From Duganella sp. CF458 (GTDB lineage: Bacteria; Pseudomonadota; Gammaproteobacteria; Burkholderiales; Burkholderiaceae_D): a stretch of DNA of 64,000 nucleotides. The translations under genes were made by a program, and so were the position numbers. Shown here piece by piece: positions 18,646-27,427 of the stretch; the first letter of the stretch is position 1, and each line of letters starts with the position of its first letter. The notes below the pieces were generated by a model. The model ran no database searches. It was not told the DNA's origin and saw only the letters and a list, made by a program, of their open reading frames with translations. The DNA lies in contig NZ_FOOF01000007.1 in the NCBI RefSeq assembly GCF_900113115.1, forward strand, positions 124,001-188,000, given 5' to 3'.

Positions 18646-21345
18646 ACTGGCTTCGCCGGTTAGTGAGCGCAGGCGCAGCGATTTTCGCAGCGTCGCCAGG
18701 CTGGCTTTCGATGCAATTCGCAAGGTCACGGATTCTCCAGGCAGCAGGGTCATTGCGTTATCGGCAATCTCGGCGTCCACCCTGGCAAATTCGATCCAGA
18801 CAGCGCGGGCGAGCTTCGCCGCACGCATCTCGAGTACGAAACCGTTGCCGTCGCGGCGCAGCACTGCATGCAGGCCGGGATCGGGCCAGTGCATGTCCTT
18901 CGCAGCCTTGAAGTAGACCACGCGGCGCGAGGCCGGCTCACCCTCCGCCCGCAAGTCGAAGACCGCAACCGTTGATGCCGGATCGGCACCGCCCAGCAAA
19001 TCCCCGTCCGTGTAGCTGGCCAGCTTTGCCGCCGACAACGGGGTGAGTTCGACTGGCCTGCGCTCGTCGCGCAACACCCTGCCGTCAAGCGTCATCAGCC
19101 GCAAGCGGAGCTCGCCCCGCGCCTGATGCGTGCGGTCGTTGAGCAGGCTGATTTTTGTGTTGCCTTGCGCGTCTCGCAACGCGGCAACGGCAACCGGTGC
19201 GTAGAAGCGACGCGCATGGAACTGCAGTGCCTTCCAACGCCCAAACCAATCCACGCTCGACCACGAGGCGCCTGGCCAGACATCATTGAGCTGCCAATAC
19301 AGCGAGCCCATCGTGTAAGGCCGGCTGGCACGGTGATGCAGCGCCGCCAGTTCGATACCCTCCGCTTGCGCCGCCTGGCCAAGATAGACAAAATGGGCGA
19401 AGTCCTTCGGCTCACCGAACTCGTAATTCACGTACTTCATCAAGCGTTCATTACCTTTTCCGGCCATGAATTTCTGGTGCGCCTCGATGACGGGGGCGGC
19501 GATGCCTTGCTCGACATGCTTGGCGAAGGCATCGATCGTGCGTTGCACCGGCCAAGCCTGAAGGCCATACTCCGACATGAATCGCGGCGTGATCTCCAGG
19601 TACTTTGAAGGCGGATGCGCCGGGTTGCCCCAAACCTCCCAGTAGTGCATGTCGCCGCTGGCAGGCGTGTTGGCCACTTCGGCCAAGTCGTCGCTGGGCG
19701 AGCCGGCCCAGTAGGCGATGCCGCCGCCCTCTTCCGCCACGACCTGGCGCAGGTCGGTGCCGAAAAGCTGTACATAGCCGTTCCAGACTTTGGTGGCGAA
19801 GGCCGGATCGGCCTGCATCATTTCCTTGCCGGGGCCCCAGTATTTCCAGGCGATTTCCTCCTCGTTATTGCCGCACCACAGGGCAATGCTTGGATGGTTG
19901 CGCAGGCGCCGCACGTTGTCGCGCGCTTCCGCAACCACGTTGGCACGAAAGGCATCGTCATAGGCCGGCGGCATGCCGCCGCCGAACATGAAGTCCTGCC
20001 ATACCAAAAGACCCAGTTCGTCGGCGAGGTCAAAGAAATCCTCGCTCTCGTAATAGCCTCCGCCCCAACTGCGCAGGAAATTCATGTTGGCGTCGCGCGC
20101 CGACTGCAGCACGCGGCGCAATTGCGCCTTGCTTATGCGCGGCTGGAACATATCGAAAGGGATGCTGTTCGCGCCTTTGGCGAATACCGGAATGCCGTTC
20201 ACTTCGAAATAGAAGCTCTTGCCCTTGTCGTCCGGCTCACGCCGCAAGGCGATGCTGCGCAAGCCGGTGCGTGCGCTGGCCGCGGCTACCGCCGCCTTGC
20301 CATCGCCGATCTCAGCCTCAAAGCGGTACAGTGGCTGTGCGCCATACCCGTTCGGGAACCAGCGTTGCGGACGCTCGATGCGCACAGGGAGCTCGATGCG
20401 ATTGTCGCCCGCGCGCAATTCGACGCGGCGCAGCGCCGCCAGGGAGCGCTTTCCGCCAGGCGTGGTTTGCCACAGGCGCAAGTCGAACGCTCCGTCACGC
20501 ACAGCTTGCGCCGACACGACGGCCACGATGTCGGCGCGCGCTTCGTCGACGCGATCCTGCCGCAATTGCAGGTTGTCGATGCGCACCGCATCCCAACTCT
20601 CCAGCACGACCGGTTTCCAGATGCCGGCGGTAACGTAGCGCGGCCCCCAGTCCCAGCCATAGTGGTAGCCGGGCTTGCGGGCGAAGTTGCCGGTCATCGC
20701 ATCCGGCGGCTCATCGCCGTACGGCGAAGGATAATTCCCGGCCAGCTTGCGCGGCATGACCCGCACGGCCGGCAGCAGCCGTACGATCGGCGAACGCAAT
20801 ACGATGCGCAGTTCGTTGCCCTTCGCGCGCAGCTTGCCCTGTACCGGAATGCGCCAGGTGCGGAAGGCGTTATCGGCATCAAGCAGCTTTTCACCGTTCA
20901 GCCAGACCTCGGCAAAGGTATCGAGGCCTTCAAACACCAGGTCACTGCGCGCTGCCTGGCGCGGCGCATCGAAGCGAGTTCGGTATTCCCAGTCGGCGAG
21001 TCCTATCCATTGCAAGCCGGCTTCCGGCGCGCCTACGTAGGGATCTGGAATCAGCTTGTTCGCAAACAGGTCGGTGTGCACCGTGCCGGGCACCTTCGCG
21101 GCATGCCAGGGCAACGCTTCGGGATGCGCAGCCAATTGCGTGTTGCCTGGCATAAGGCGGAACGTCCAGCCGCTATCGATAACGGAACGCTGCGTTGTGC
21201 CTGCCCACGCGACTGCGGTAACCACCGTCAGGCACAGGCCCAATAGCAAGGCCATCATGGAACGCCAGTACAGGTGCGTACTCGTGGCGCCTTCGCCTTC
21301 CAATGCCGCGATTGTGCTCTTGCCGACTCGGTTGTGCAGGTTCAT
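18637..21345 (-). CDS. GH2 beta-mannosidase
   Basis: The roughly 900-residue enzyme has a hydrophobic N-terminal segment ('MALLLGLCLTVVTAVAWAG') and then the GH2 order: jelly-roll sugar-binding domain, beta-sandwich, barrel. 'LWCGNNEEE' holds the acid/base Glu and 'FMSEYGLQAWP' the nucleophile Glu; 'GYHYGWDWGPRYVTAGIW' is typical of beta-mannosidases. It would cut the single beta-linked mannose of N-glycan cores or beta-mannan oligomers. The start is uncertain: ATG 21345 leaves about 30 residues before the membrane segment, and ATG 21258 is an alternative. A terminator hairpin precedes it, so it probably depends on read-through. Confidence 0.88.
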   Translation of the reverse strand: MNLHNRVGKSTIAALEGEGATSTHLYWRSMMALLLGLCLTVVTAVAWAGTTQRSVIDSGWTFRLMPGNTQLAAHPEALPWHAAKVPGTVHTDLFANKLIPDPYVGAPEAGLQWIGLADWEYRTRFDAPRQAARSDLVFEGLDTFAEVWLNGEKLLDADNAFRTWRIPVQGKLRAKGNELRIVLRSPIVRLLPAVRVMPRKLAGNYPSPYGDEPPDAMTGNFARKPGYHYGWDWGPRYVTAGIWKPVVLESWDAVRIDNLQLRQDRVDEARADIVAVVSAQAVRDGAFDLRLWQTTPGGKRSLAALRRVELRAGDNRIELPVRIERPQRWFPNGYGAQPLYRFEAEIGDGKAAVAAASARTGLRSIALRREPDDKGKSFYFEVNGIPVFAKGANSIPFDMFQPRISKAQLRRVLQSARDANMNFLRSWGGGYYESEDFFDLADELGLLVWQDFMFGGGMPPAYDDAFRANVVAEARDNVRRLRNHPSIALWCGNNEEEIAWKYWGPGKEMMQADPAFATKVWNGYVQLFGTDLRQVVAEEGGGIAYWAGSPSDDLAEVANTPASGDMHYWEVWGNPAHPPSKYLEITPRFMSEYGLQAWPVQRTIDAFAKHVEQGIAAPVIEAHQKFMAGKGNERLMKYVNYEFGEPKDFAHFVYLGQAAQAEGIELAALHHRASRPYTMGSLYWQLNDVWPGASWSSVDWFGRWKALQFHARRFYAPVAVAALRDAQGNTKISLLNDRTHQARGELRLRLMTLDGRVLRDERRPVELTPLSAAKLASYTDGDLLGGADPASTVAVFDLRAEGEPASRRVVYFKAAKDMHWPDPGLHAVLRRDGNGFVLEMRAAKLARAVWIEFARVDAEIADNAMTLLPGESVTLRIASKASLATLRKSLRLRSLTGEASVY

Positions 21346-21363
21346 TGCGACACCCAAAACAGG

Positions 21364-21396
21364 AAAAAACCTCCCCAGCCGCGAGGCATGGGGAGG
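21364..21396 (-). terminator. Intrinsic terminator after the TonB-dependent receptor gene
   Basis: In the minus-strand RNA an 8-bp stem CCTCCCCA/TGGGGAGG with an 11-nt loop is followed by six U. It lies between the receptor stop (21410) and the beta-mannosidase start (21345). No promoter is visible between them, so the terminator probably leaks and sets receptor mRNA above enzyme mRNA. Confidence 0.75.
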
Positions 21397-21409
21397 AAGG
21401 AGGGAAGCA

Positions 21410-24400
21410 TCAGAACTTGTAGTTCAGGCCAAAGTAGGCAACGCGGCCGGCATATCCGTTGGAGTAGAAACGGTCCTTGGTGTCGTTGCCGAGGTGGGAG
21501 CGCGTTTCTTCCTTGGTCAGGTTCAGCACCGAGGCGGTCAGGCTCAGCTCCTTGGTGATGTTGTAGGCAACGTTCAGGTCGACCTGGTAGTACGGCTCTT
21601 CATACACGTTCAAGCCATTGACCAGTCCATCCACCACTTCGCCGCGACGGTTGTACGAAGCTCGCGCCAGGAACTTGTCGGTTTCGTAGAACACGGTCAG
21701 GTTCATCTGGTTCTTGGCGCTGCCGACCAGTGGCGACTCGCCGATCTTGGTGCCGTCCGCCATCGTGATGTCGGCCTGGTTGGTCTTGTTGTACGTATAG
21801 TTGAACTGCACGCCGAGCCCCATGTCCAGCGTATGCTGCGCGTACAGTTCCACGCCCTTGGACACGCCGTCGCGGCCACCGGCGCTGGTCGAGTAGCGCT
21901 GTACGACCACGTTCTGGCCGCCCACGTTCATGGTCACGTCGCGTACCACGGGCACGGCGAAGTTGCTGACGTTCTTGCGGAACAGGCCAAGGCCGAGCAC
22001 CGAGCCGCGGTGGAAGTACCACTCCAAGCCCAGGTCGACCTGCTTGGCCTTGTATGGCTCGAGCTGCTTGTTGCTGCCGGCGCCGAACCAGCCTTGCTGG
22101 TCGCCGCCGCCGATCAGGCGTCGGTCGTTGACGTATTCCTGGCTGTAGTACTGCAGGCCGCCGGGAAATGCGATGTCGTTGTAGCTTGGACGCGAGATCA
22201 CTTTGGATGCTGCCGCCCGCAGCAGCAGGTCTTTGGTCAGGTCATACGCGACGTTCAAGCTGGGCAGCACATCGTTATAGGTGCGATCAAGCGAACTGAC
22301 CACAAACGACGAGTCGCGCGCAATGCTGTCCGGCAGGCGGGTAAAGCCGCTGGTGCACCCGGAGCCGGCAGGCGCGCCCACAGCCGGCAGGCCGCCCGCC
22401 AGGCAAGGTGCCGGGCTGCCATTGGCGCCGTTGAAGAAGTAATCGTTGTAGCTTTCCACTTGGTCGGTCGAATCGGCATGCTGCCTGGTGCGCACGAAAC
22501 GCAGGCCGACGTTGCCCCGCAGGCGTTCGGTCTTCACGTTGGCCTGCAGGTAGGCCGAGGAGATTTTCTCGTCGACGTTGTAGACGAAATTGTCTTCGTT
22601 ACGTGTCTGCATCTGGCCGTAGCTCTGGTTCAGGAAGGAGATATAGGCCGGGTAGTTAATCGCCGGGAACGCGCTGGTGTTGATGCCCCCTGCCAGGTTG
22701 CCCAGGGATTGGCTGTACAGGAACTGCGGCTGGAACTTGTTCGCAGTCGGATCGCAGCCAGCCTGGTAGCGATTATCGTAGTCCGTGGGGTCGGCGCCCT
22801 GGCAAACCCAATAGTTGTTGCCGGTGGCGCGGTGGGTGCCGCCCTTGCGGTACTTGGCGCCGAACTGTAGCGAATCCAGCCAGCTGCTGTCGGTGTGCCA
22901 GGTCATGTCGGCCTGGGCGTATTTCTGCTGCGTGCTGTTCCTGGTCCACGAAGAGGAGGTGGAACCGAGATCGATTTCGCCGATGCCCTTGGCCAGGTTG
23001 GCCATCAGCTCCGGCGAGAACGCCATGGTCGGCGTGCCGGCCGTGCTCCAGGAACTGGCGTAGTTGCCAAGGGTCCAGCTACCGTCCGCATTTTGCACGC
23101 GCGGCTTGATCGGCATCGTCATCTGCATCCGCGGCCCGCCACTGGCCCAGGTACGGCCGAACTTGAAGATACCGTCCAGCGACTTGCCGCGCCATTCCGC
23201 TTCAAAGTCGGCGGTCTGGGACAGCGACTTTTCCTGGTTGTAGCTGCCGGTGATCTGCGGCGTCGGGATGGTGCAATCGTCAGGACCCCAGCCGCCTGGC
23301 TGCTGGCCGGCCGCCGCAGCTTGCGCTTCGCTGCAGTAGTAAGCCTTGCCGGCGTGGGCGCTGTACTGCGCGCCGGTGACCAGGGTGCCGCTGCGGTCGA
23401 AGGTCAGGCCGTCGAGCATGCGGCCGCCCGGCCAGTTGCCGTCGCCGTTGTAACGTGCCAAATTCCACTCGGGGACCTTCAGGATGTTTGTCTGCGAGTC
23501 CTGCGACAGGTTGAAGCGGAAGTAGTTGGCTGTCAGGATCAGGTTGCGGACCGGCTTGAACTGCAGGGTCATCTGGCCGCCCTTGCGCTCGCGCTCCTCG
23601 TTCTTCACGCTCAGGTTGACCGACGTCGGCATCATGAAGTTGGTGTAGTACTTGCCGCCCTGGTCGTAGAAGCCGGACTGGCCCCACCAGTAGGAGCTGA
23701 GGTCGGAAGGCTTGCCATTGACGTCGGTGGCCGGGTGGGCGTCGTAATCGTCGCCATACCATTGCCAGTTTTCGGTACTGGCGCCCATGGTGCGGGTGGT
23801 GCGCTTCTGCTTGGTCAGGCCGACCAGGATGCCGAAGCGGTTGTCTTCATCATGCCAGGCGTACTGGCCGGAGAACTGGCCGTCGGTCTTCTTGGTGGTG
23901 TCGGCCCAGGTCCCTTCGGCGGAAACAAAGCCGGAGCCGGACTTCACCTCCAGTGGACGACGGGTATGCAGGATCACGGTGCCGCCAACGCCGCCCTCGT
24001 CGATGCGCGCTTCCGGAGTCTTGAACAGCTCCGCGCTGGACAGCATGTTCGACGGCAGCAGCGTGTAGTTGAACGACCGCGATGGATCGCCGTTGGATTC
24101 GGCGGTGGCGATGTAATTGCCGTTCAACTGGGTCAGGGTCAGCTCCGACGACAGGCCGCGCACGCTGACGTTCTTACCCTCGCCGCCGCTGCGGGTCACC
24201 ACCACGCCCGGCACGCGCTGCAGCGCATCGGCCACGTTCTTGTCCGGGAATTTGCCGATGTCTTCGGCGGTGATCACTTCAACGATCGAGTTCGCATCGC
24301 GCTTCTGGTCGAGGCTCTTCTCGATCGCATATCGGTAACCGGTGACAACCACGGTATTCGGATCGGCCTTCTGGTCGGACGCGGTCTGCGCCTGGGCGCT

Positions 24401-24493
24401 TGCAAGGGAAAGCAGTGCCACGCTCACCGCCATGGCGATGGGTGTGGCGCGGCAGCCGCGCTGCCGTGAAGCGAGTTGGGTTCTGAACGTCAT
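21410..24493 (-). CDS. TonB-dependent outer-membrane receptor for oligosaccharide
   Basis: The 1027-residue protein has a signal peptide ('MAVSVALLSLASAQAQ'), a plug domain (about 45-170; 'VADALQRVPGVVVTRSGGEG') and a large beta-barrel ending in 'YFGLNYKF' with terminal Phe. It matches the carbohydrate-type TonB receptors of Xanthomonadales and Oxalobacteraceae ('VVVTGYRYAIEKSLDQKR'). It lacks a long N-terminal signalling extension. Co-location with mannosidases points to mannose-containing oligosaccharides as ligand. AGGAGA precedes ATG 24493. The leader is about 118 nt with one palindrome. Confidence 0.92.
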   Translation of the reverse strand: MTFRTQLASRQRGCRATPIAMAVSVALLSLASAQAQTASDQKADPNTVVVTGYRYAIEKSLDQKRDANSIVEVITAEDIGKFPDKNVADALQRVPGVVVTRSGGEGKNVSVRGLSSELTLTQLNGNYIATAESNGDPSRSFNYTLLPSNMLSSAELFKTPEARIDEGGVGGTVILHTRRPLEVKSGSGFVSAEGTWADTTKKTDGQFSGQYAWHDEDNRFGILVGLTKQKRTTRTMGASTENWQWYGDDYDAHPATDVNGKPSDLSSYWWGQSGFYDQGGKYYTNFMMPTSVNLSVKNEERERKGGQMTLQFKPVRNLILTANYFRFNLSQDSQTNILKVPEWNLARYNGDGNWPGGRMLDGLTFDRSGTLVTGAQYSAHAGKAYYCSEAQAAAAGQQPGGWGPDDCTIPTPQITGSYNQEKSLSQTADFEAEWRGKSLDGIFKFGRTWASGGPRMQMTMPIKPRVQNADGSWTLGNYASSWSTAGTPTMAFSPELMANLAKGIGEIDLGSTSSSWTRNSTQQKYAQADMTWHTDSSWLDSLQFGAKYRKGGTHRATGNNYWVCQGADPTDYDNRYQAGCDPTANKFQPQFLYSQSLGNLAGGINTSAFPAINYPAYISFLNQSYGQMQTRNEDNFVYNVDEKISSAYLQANVKTERLRGNVGLRFVRTRQHADSTDQVESYNDYFFNGANGSPAPCLAGGLPAVGAPAGSGCTSGFTRLPDSIARDSSFVVSSLDRTYNDVLPSLNVAYDLTKDLLLRAAASKVISRPSYNDIAFPGGLQYYSQEYVNDRRLIGGGDQQGWFGAGSNKQLEPYKAKQVDLGLEWYFHRGSVLGLGLFRKNVSNFAVPVVRDVTMNVGGQNVVVQRYSTSAGGRDGVSKGVELYAQHTLDMGLGVQFNYTYNKTNQADITMADGTKIGESPLVGSAKNQMNLTVFYETDKFLARASYNRRGEVVDGLVNGLNVYEEPYYQVDLNVAYNITKELSLTASVLNLTKEETRSHLGNDTKDRFYSNGYAGRVAYFGLNYKF

Positions 24494-24556
24494 GCGTGTC
24501 TCCTGGTTATGCCCTATTGCGGGCTCTATATGGCGGTAGCAAGCCTCGAATCACCG

Positions 24557-24567
24557 ATTTACTAAAC
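24557..24567. promoter_or_regulatory. Near-palindrome in the TonB-receptor leader
   Basis: ATTTACTAAAC differs from the lacI-leader palindrome GTTTAATAAAC at one arm end and in the centre. It lies in the predicted receptor leader, 64 nt before the ATG. It may be a LacI operator acting downstream of the promoter. Confidence 0.4.
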
Positions 24568-24616
24568 GATGTTGATGTTGTCTGCATATCGACGGGATCG
24601 CGTCCACTCAGGAGAA

Positions 24617-24689
24617 TTCTTACAAAGGAGACCATGGCACTTCAACAAACTTTCAAAGTTTGAATGAAGTTTAGTTTTGATTAGTAAAC
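24617..24689 (-). promoter_or_regulatory. TonB-receptor promoter with paired CTAAA activator site
   Basis: On the minus strand TTGAAG (24640-24645), 17 nt and a weak -10 box TAAGAA (24617-24622) are preceded by GTTTACTAATC (24679-24689) and AAAACTAAAC (24669-24678). The 11-mer ends exactly 33 nt before the -35 box. A 17-nt palindrome, CAAACTTTCAAAGTTTG on the plus strand (24646-24662), fills the space next to the -35 box. A weak -10 box fits dependence on an activator. Confidence 0.65.
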
Positions 24690-24743
24690 AAGAGTGCGGC
24701 AGAATTGCGACAGCGGCTTTTCGCCCTGGAGTGACGTGTGCCG

Positions 24744-25514
24744 CTATTTGTTTAGTGTGGAAGTATTTCCGGAGAAATGCAGATACCCCCAACGGCTCGG
24801 AACGTGCATGTCGATCACGCCTTGCGGCGACCATACCCAGTTGTCTTCCTTCGCCTGGCCCGCGGTCCATTCCACGCGGCTGAAGTTGATGCGCCAGATG
24901 GTTCCGTGAGCGGGAGGCGGCACTGCCTGGCGCGAGGCGAAGGCGCTTAGGGGATACGCCATTTCCACCGTCCAGCCGCGGTCCTTGTCATCGGGCTTAT
25001 TCAAGCTGCCCTGCACGGCAATGGCGGTCTTCAAGCCTTCAATGTCCCAACTGTTGTCCGGCTGGCCGTCTTCGTTGTAGGGCTTGGGCAGGAACAGGTC
25101 CCAGCCCGTGTTGAAGGCGTTGATCTCGAACTCGTAATAGCTCCTGGATGCCGGCAGCGGCTTGACGAAGACCTCGAAGTCGTTGTCCTTGAAGATGACG
25201 GAATCGCGCTGCGTCAGCGTGGCCTTCACTTCGGGCTCCTCCAATTCGGCCCCGATGTAGAGGTATTGGTCGTCCCACAGCATTTTCACGCGCGTGCGGA
25301 ACTTCGGACGCGGCCTGCTGTCGCCTTCGATGTCGACGAAGTCGGAAGTCCACGGCGCGTTTTGCCACGCCGGGTCGTCCAGCTTTCCGTCGACATGGAT
25401 AGGGCCCGCAGCCCGCAGACATTCATAGGCGAGCGGCGCGGAATCCTCAGCCGCAGCGGGAATGGCGGCCGCCAGTGCGGTCCCGAATACGACAGCAAAT
25501 ACCTTCTTCATCAT
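24744..25514 (-). CDS. Secreted CBM9-like carbohydrate-binding protein
   Basis: The 256-residue protein has a signal peptide ('VFAVVFGTALAAAIPAAAED') and a carbohydrate-binding-family-9-like domain: 'IHVDGKLDDPAWQNAPW' near the start, 'MLWDDQYLYIGAELEEP' and 'NDFEVFVKP' in the middle, 'WRINFSRVEW' towards the end. No catalytic domain is seen, so it probably binds or presents glycans in the periplasm or on the surface. GGAGGGG before ATG 25514 decides the start; the ATG three bases on is equally usable. It heads the locus and is divergent from the AraC regulator. Confidence 0.75.
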   Translation of the reverse strand: MMKKVFAVVFGTALAAAIPAAAEDSAPLAYECLRAAGPIHVDGKLDDPAWQNAPWTSDFVDIEGDSRPRPKFRTRVKMLWDDQYLYIGAELEEPEVKATLTQRDSVIFKDNDFEVFVKPLPASRSYYEFEINAFNTGWDLFLPKPYNEDGQPDNSWDIEGLKTAIAVQGSLNKPDDKDRGWTVEMAYPLSAFASRQAVPPPAHGTIWRINFSRVEWTAGQAKEDNWVWSPQGVIDMHVPSRWGYLHFSGNTSTLNK

Positions 25515-25540
25515 AGTCCCCTCCACATTTGAGCAAAAAA

Positions 25541-25613
25541 CTTATATCAAGGAGACAAGACCGGTTCAACAGGCCCGTAAATTTAAGCCGAACTTTAGCG
25601 AACTTTAGTAAAC
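25541..25613 (-). promoter_or_regulatory. CBM9 gene promoter with paired CTAAA activator site
   Basis: On the minus strand TTGAAC (25564-25569), 17 nt and TATAAG (25541-25546) form a good promoter. GTTTACTAAAG (25603-25613) and TTCGCTAAAG (25593-25602) lie upstream; the 11-mer ends exactly 33 nt before the -35 box. The site is also 33 nt before the divergent AraC-family start, so it could set both directions. Confidence 0.7.
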
Positions 25614-25646
25614 TTGTGGCGTCCTTCCAGCATCCCAGGTGTCACC

Positions 25647-26411
25647 GTGCCTATCATTCATCCGACTTTGGTCGACATCGACATCCGCAGCTACGGCGAG
25701 CGGTGGACGGCGGACCAGCACACGTTCGCCCAACTGGTGCTGCCGCTCTCGGGCGAAGTAGAACTCGATATCGAGGGCCGGGGCGGCCGCCTGAATCCAT
25801 TGAAGGGAGCCGTCGTCGTGGCAGGGGCATGGCATTCCCAGCAAAGCAATGTTGAAAATCACTCCCTCATTGTCGACGTGGACCAGGCAGCCGTGTGCCA
25901 GCCGATCTGGGAACAACTGGCAGACCGTCCCTTCCCGGACATCAGCCCGGCTGCGCGCAAGCTGGTCGAATTCATGCAGCTTTCGATCGCAGGGCGCGCC
26001 GCACCGCCTTCGCTGCTCCAGGGCTGGGTGCCGCTGCTGCTCGATACGCTTACGATGGAGCCGCCGCGCCTGCAATCGCGGCTGGCTGCGCTGCTGGCGC
26101 ATGCCGAAGCGAATCTTGCGCTACCCTGGACGACAGAGTCGATGGCGCAGCTTGCGCGAATGAGCGTAAGCCGCTTGCATGCCTTGTTCCGGGACGAACT
26201 GGAAACCAGCCCACGCGCCTGGCTTCTCTCGCGGCGGCTCAATCGTGCCTGCGAGTTGTTGCGCCATACCAGCCAGCCGATTGCGGATATCGCACTGAGT
26301 ACCGGTTTCGGCGACCAGAGCGCCCTCACCCGCGCCATGCGCGTCCAGCTCGACACCACGCCGGCGGCCTACCGTCGACTGGAGCAGGAGCCGGCGACAA
26401 AAAACCAGTAG
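25647..26411 (+). CDS. AraC-family transcriptional regulator, candidate activator of the mannoside locus
   Basis: The 254-residue protein has an N-terminal cupin-like sensing domain ('FAQLVLPLSGEVELDIEG', 'GAVVVAGAWHSQQS') and a C-terminal double helix-turn-helix ('WTTESMAQLARMSVSRLHALF', shown in part, and 'PIADIALSTGFGDQSALTRA'). GTG 25647, preceded by AGG 7 nt upstream, is the preferred start. It is divergent from the CBM9 gene across one of the paired CTAAA sites. AraC proteins place two helix-turn-helix motifs one helical turn apart, matching the 10-bp period of these sites, so it is the best candidate to bind them. Confidence 0.82.
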   Translation: MPIIHPTLVDIDIRSYGERWTADQHTFAQLVLPLSGEVELDIEGRGGRLNPLKGAVVVAGAWHSQQSNVENHSLIVDVDQAAVCQPIWEQLADRPFPDISPAARKLVEFMQLSIAGRAAPPSLLQGWVPLLLDTLTMEPPRLQSRLAALLAHAEANLALPWTTESMAQLARMSVSRLHALFRDELETSPRAWLLSRRLNRACELLRHTSQPIADIALSTGFGDQSALTRAMRVQLDTTPAAYRRLEQEPATKNQ

Positions 26412-26470
26412 ACCGCGCCAAGACCATTCGGCGCGCGACTGCCACCATATCCCTATTTGGGAGATGGTCG

Positions 26471-27388
26471 TTGAATATTTCACTTGGCATTATTGCCGGC
26501 ATCATCGCCGGCGCATTCTGGGGATTGGTGTTTCTCGCACCCGAGCTGACACGCGGCTTCACGCCGATCCAGCTTTCGGCGGGCCGTTACGTGGCTTACG
26601 GACTGATCGCCGCCATCCTGGTTTCGCGCTCGTGGCGCCGCCTGTTCGCCACGCTGACCTGGCGCGAATGGAAGGCACTGGCCTGGCTCAGTTTTACGGG
26701 CAATATCATCTACTACTTTTTCCTGGCGAAGGCCGTGCAGACGGGCGGCATAGCCATGGCCTCGATCGTCATCGGCTTGCTGCCCGTGGTGATCACCCTG
26801 GTCGGCAGCCGCGATGCCGGCGCCGTTCCCTTGCGCAGCCTTTTACCTTCAATTGCCCTCAGCACCGCTGGCCTGTCCTGCATAAGCTGGCAGCACCTGC
26901 AATCCGGTTCGCCGGCGGGCTTGCTGTACGCAAGTGGCGCTCTCGCCTCCTGGACGGCCTACGCAGTCGGCAACAGCCGGTGGCTGGCCCGCCTCCAGTC
27001 CGTCACGCCGCATGAATGGAGCATGCTCACCGGCCTGGTTACGGGTGCGGAAGCGCTCCTGCTCGCGGTGCCGGCACTGTCATCAGGTGCGCCGCAGCAC
27101 AGCGCTTCCGAATGGCTGTACTTCGCGGCCGTGGTCACCAGCGTGGCCATTCTCTGCTCGATCATCGGCAACGGCTTCTGGAACTACGCCAGCCGCGCCC
27201 TGCCGCTGACGCTGACGGGCCAGATGATCGTGTTCGAAACCCTGTTTGCCGCCCTCTATGGCTTCCTGTGGGAAGCGCGCTGGCCAACCATCGTCGAGAC
27301 CCTCGCGATGGGATTGCTGGTGTCCGGTGTCGCGTCCTGCGCCCTCGCCCATGGGCCGAAGCGCACGTCCGTGGCGCCCACCTTATAG
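26471..27388 (+). CDS. EamA/DMT-family transporter
   Basis: The product of about 305 residues has ten predicted membrane helices in two EamA repeats, opening 'ISLGIIAGIIAGAFWGLVFL' and with the second repeat from 'GLLYASGALASWTAYAVGN'. Members export amino acids, metabolites or drugs; the substrate cannot be told. The start is probably TTG 26471, with GGGAG placed 7-10 nt upstream. It follows the AraC gene by 59 nt in the same direction and could share its transcript. Confidence 0.75.
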   Translation: MNISLGIIAGIIAGAFWGLVFLAPELTRGFTPIQLSAGRYVAYGLIAAILVSRSWRRLFATLTWREWKALAWLSFTGNIIYYFFLAKAVQTGGIAMASIVIGLLPVVITLVGSRDAGAVPLRSLLPSIALSTAGLSCISWQHLQSGSPAGLLYASGALASWTAYAVGNSRWLARLQSVTPHEWSMLTGLVTGAEALLLAVPALSSGAPQHSASEWLYFAAVVTSVAILCSIIGNGFWNYASRALPLTLTGQMIVFETLFAALYGFLWEARWPTIVETLAMGLLVSGVASCALAHGPKRTSVAPTL

Positions 27389-27427
27389 TGATAAGATCTG
27401 GAGATTCGTCCACGACAAACGGCCAGC

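Noticed and set aside
24634-24663. Tiny frame of nine codons (ATGGCACTTCAACAAACT onward) with a strong AAAGGAG upstream on the plus strand
   Set aside because: It lies inside the predicted promoter of the receptor gene on the other strand, has no downstream gene to regulate and is too short to support as coding.
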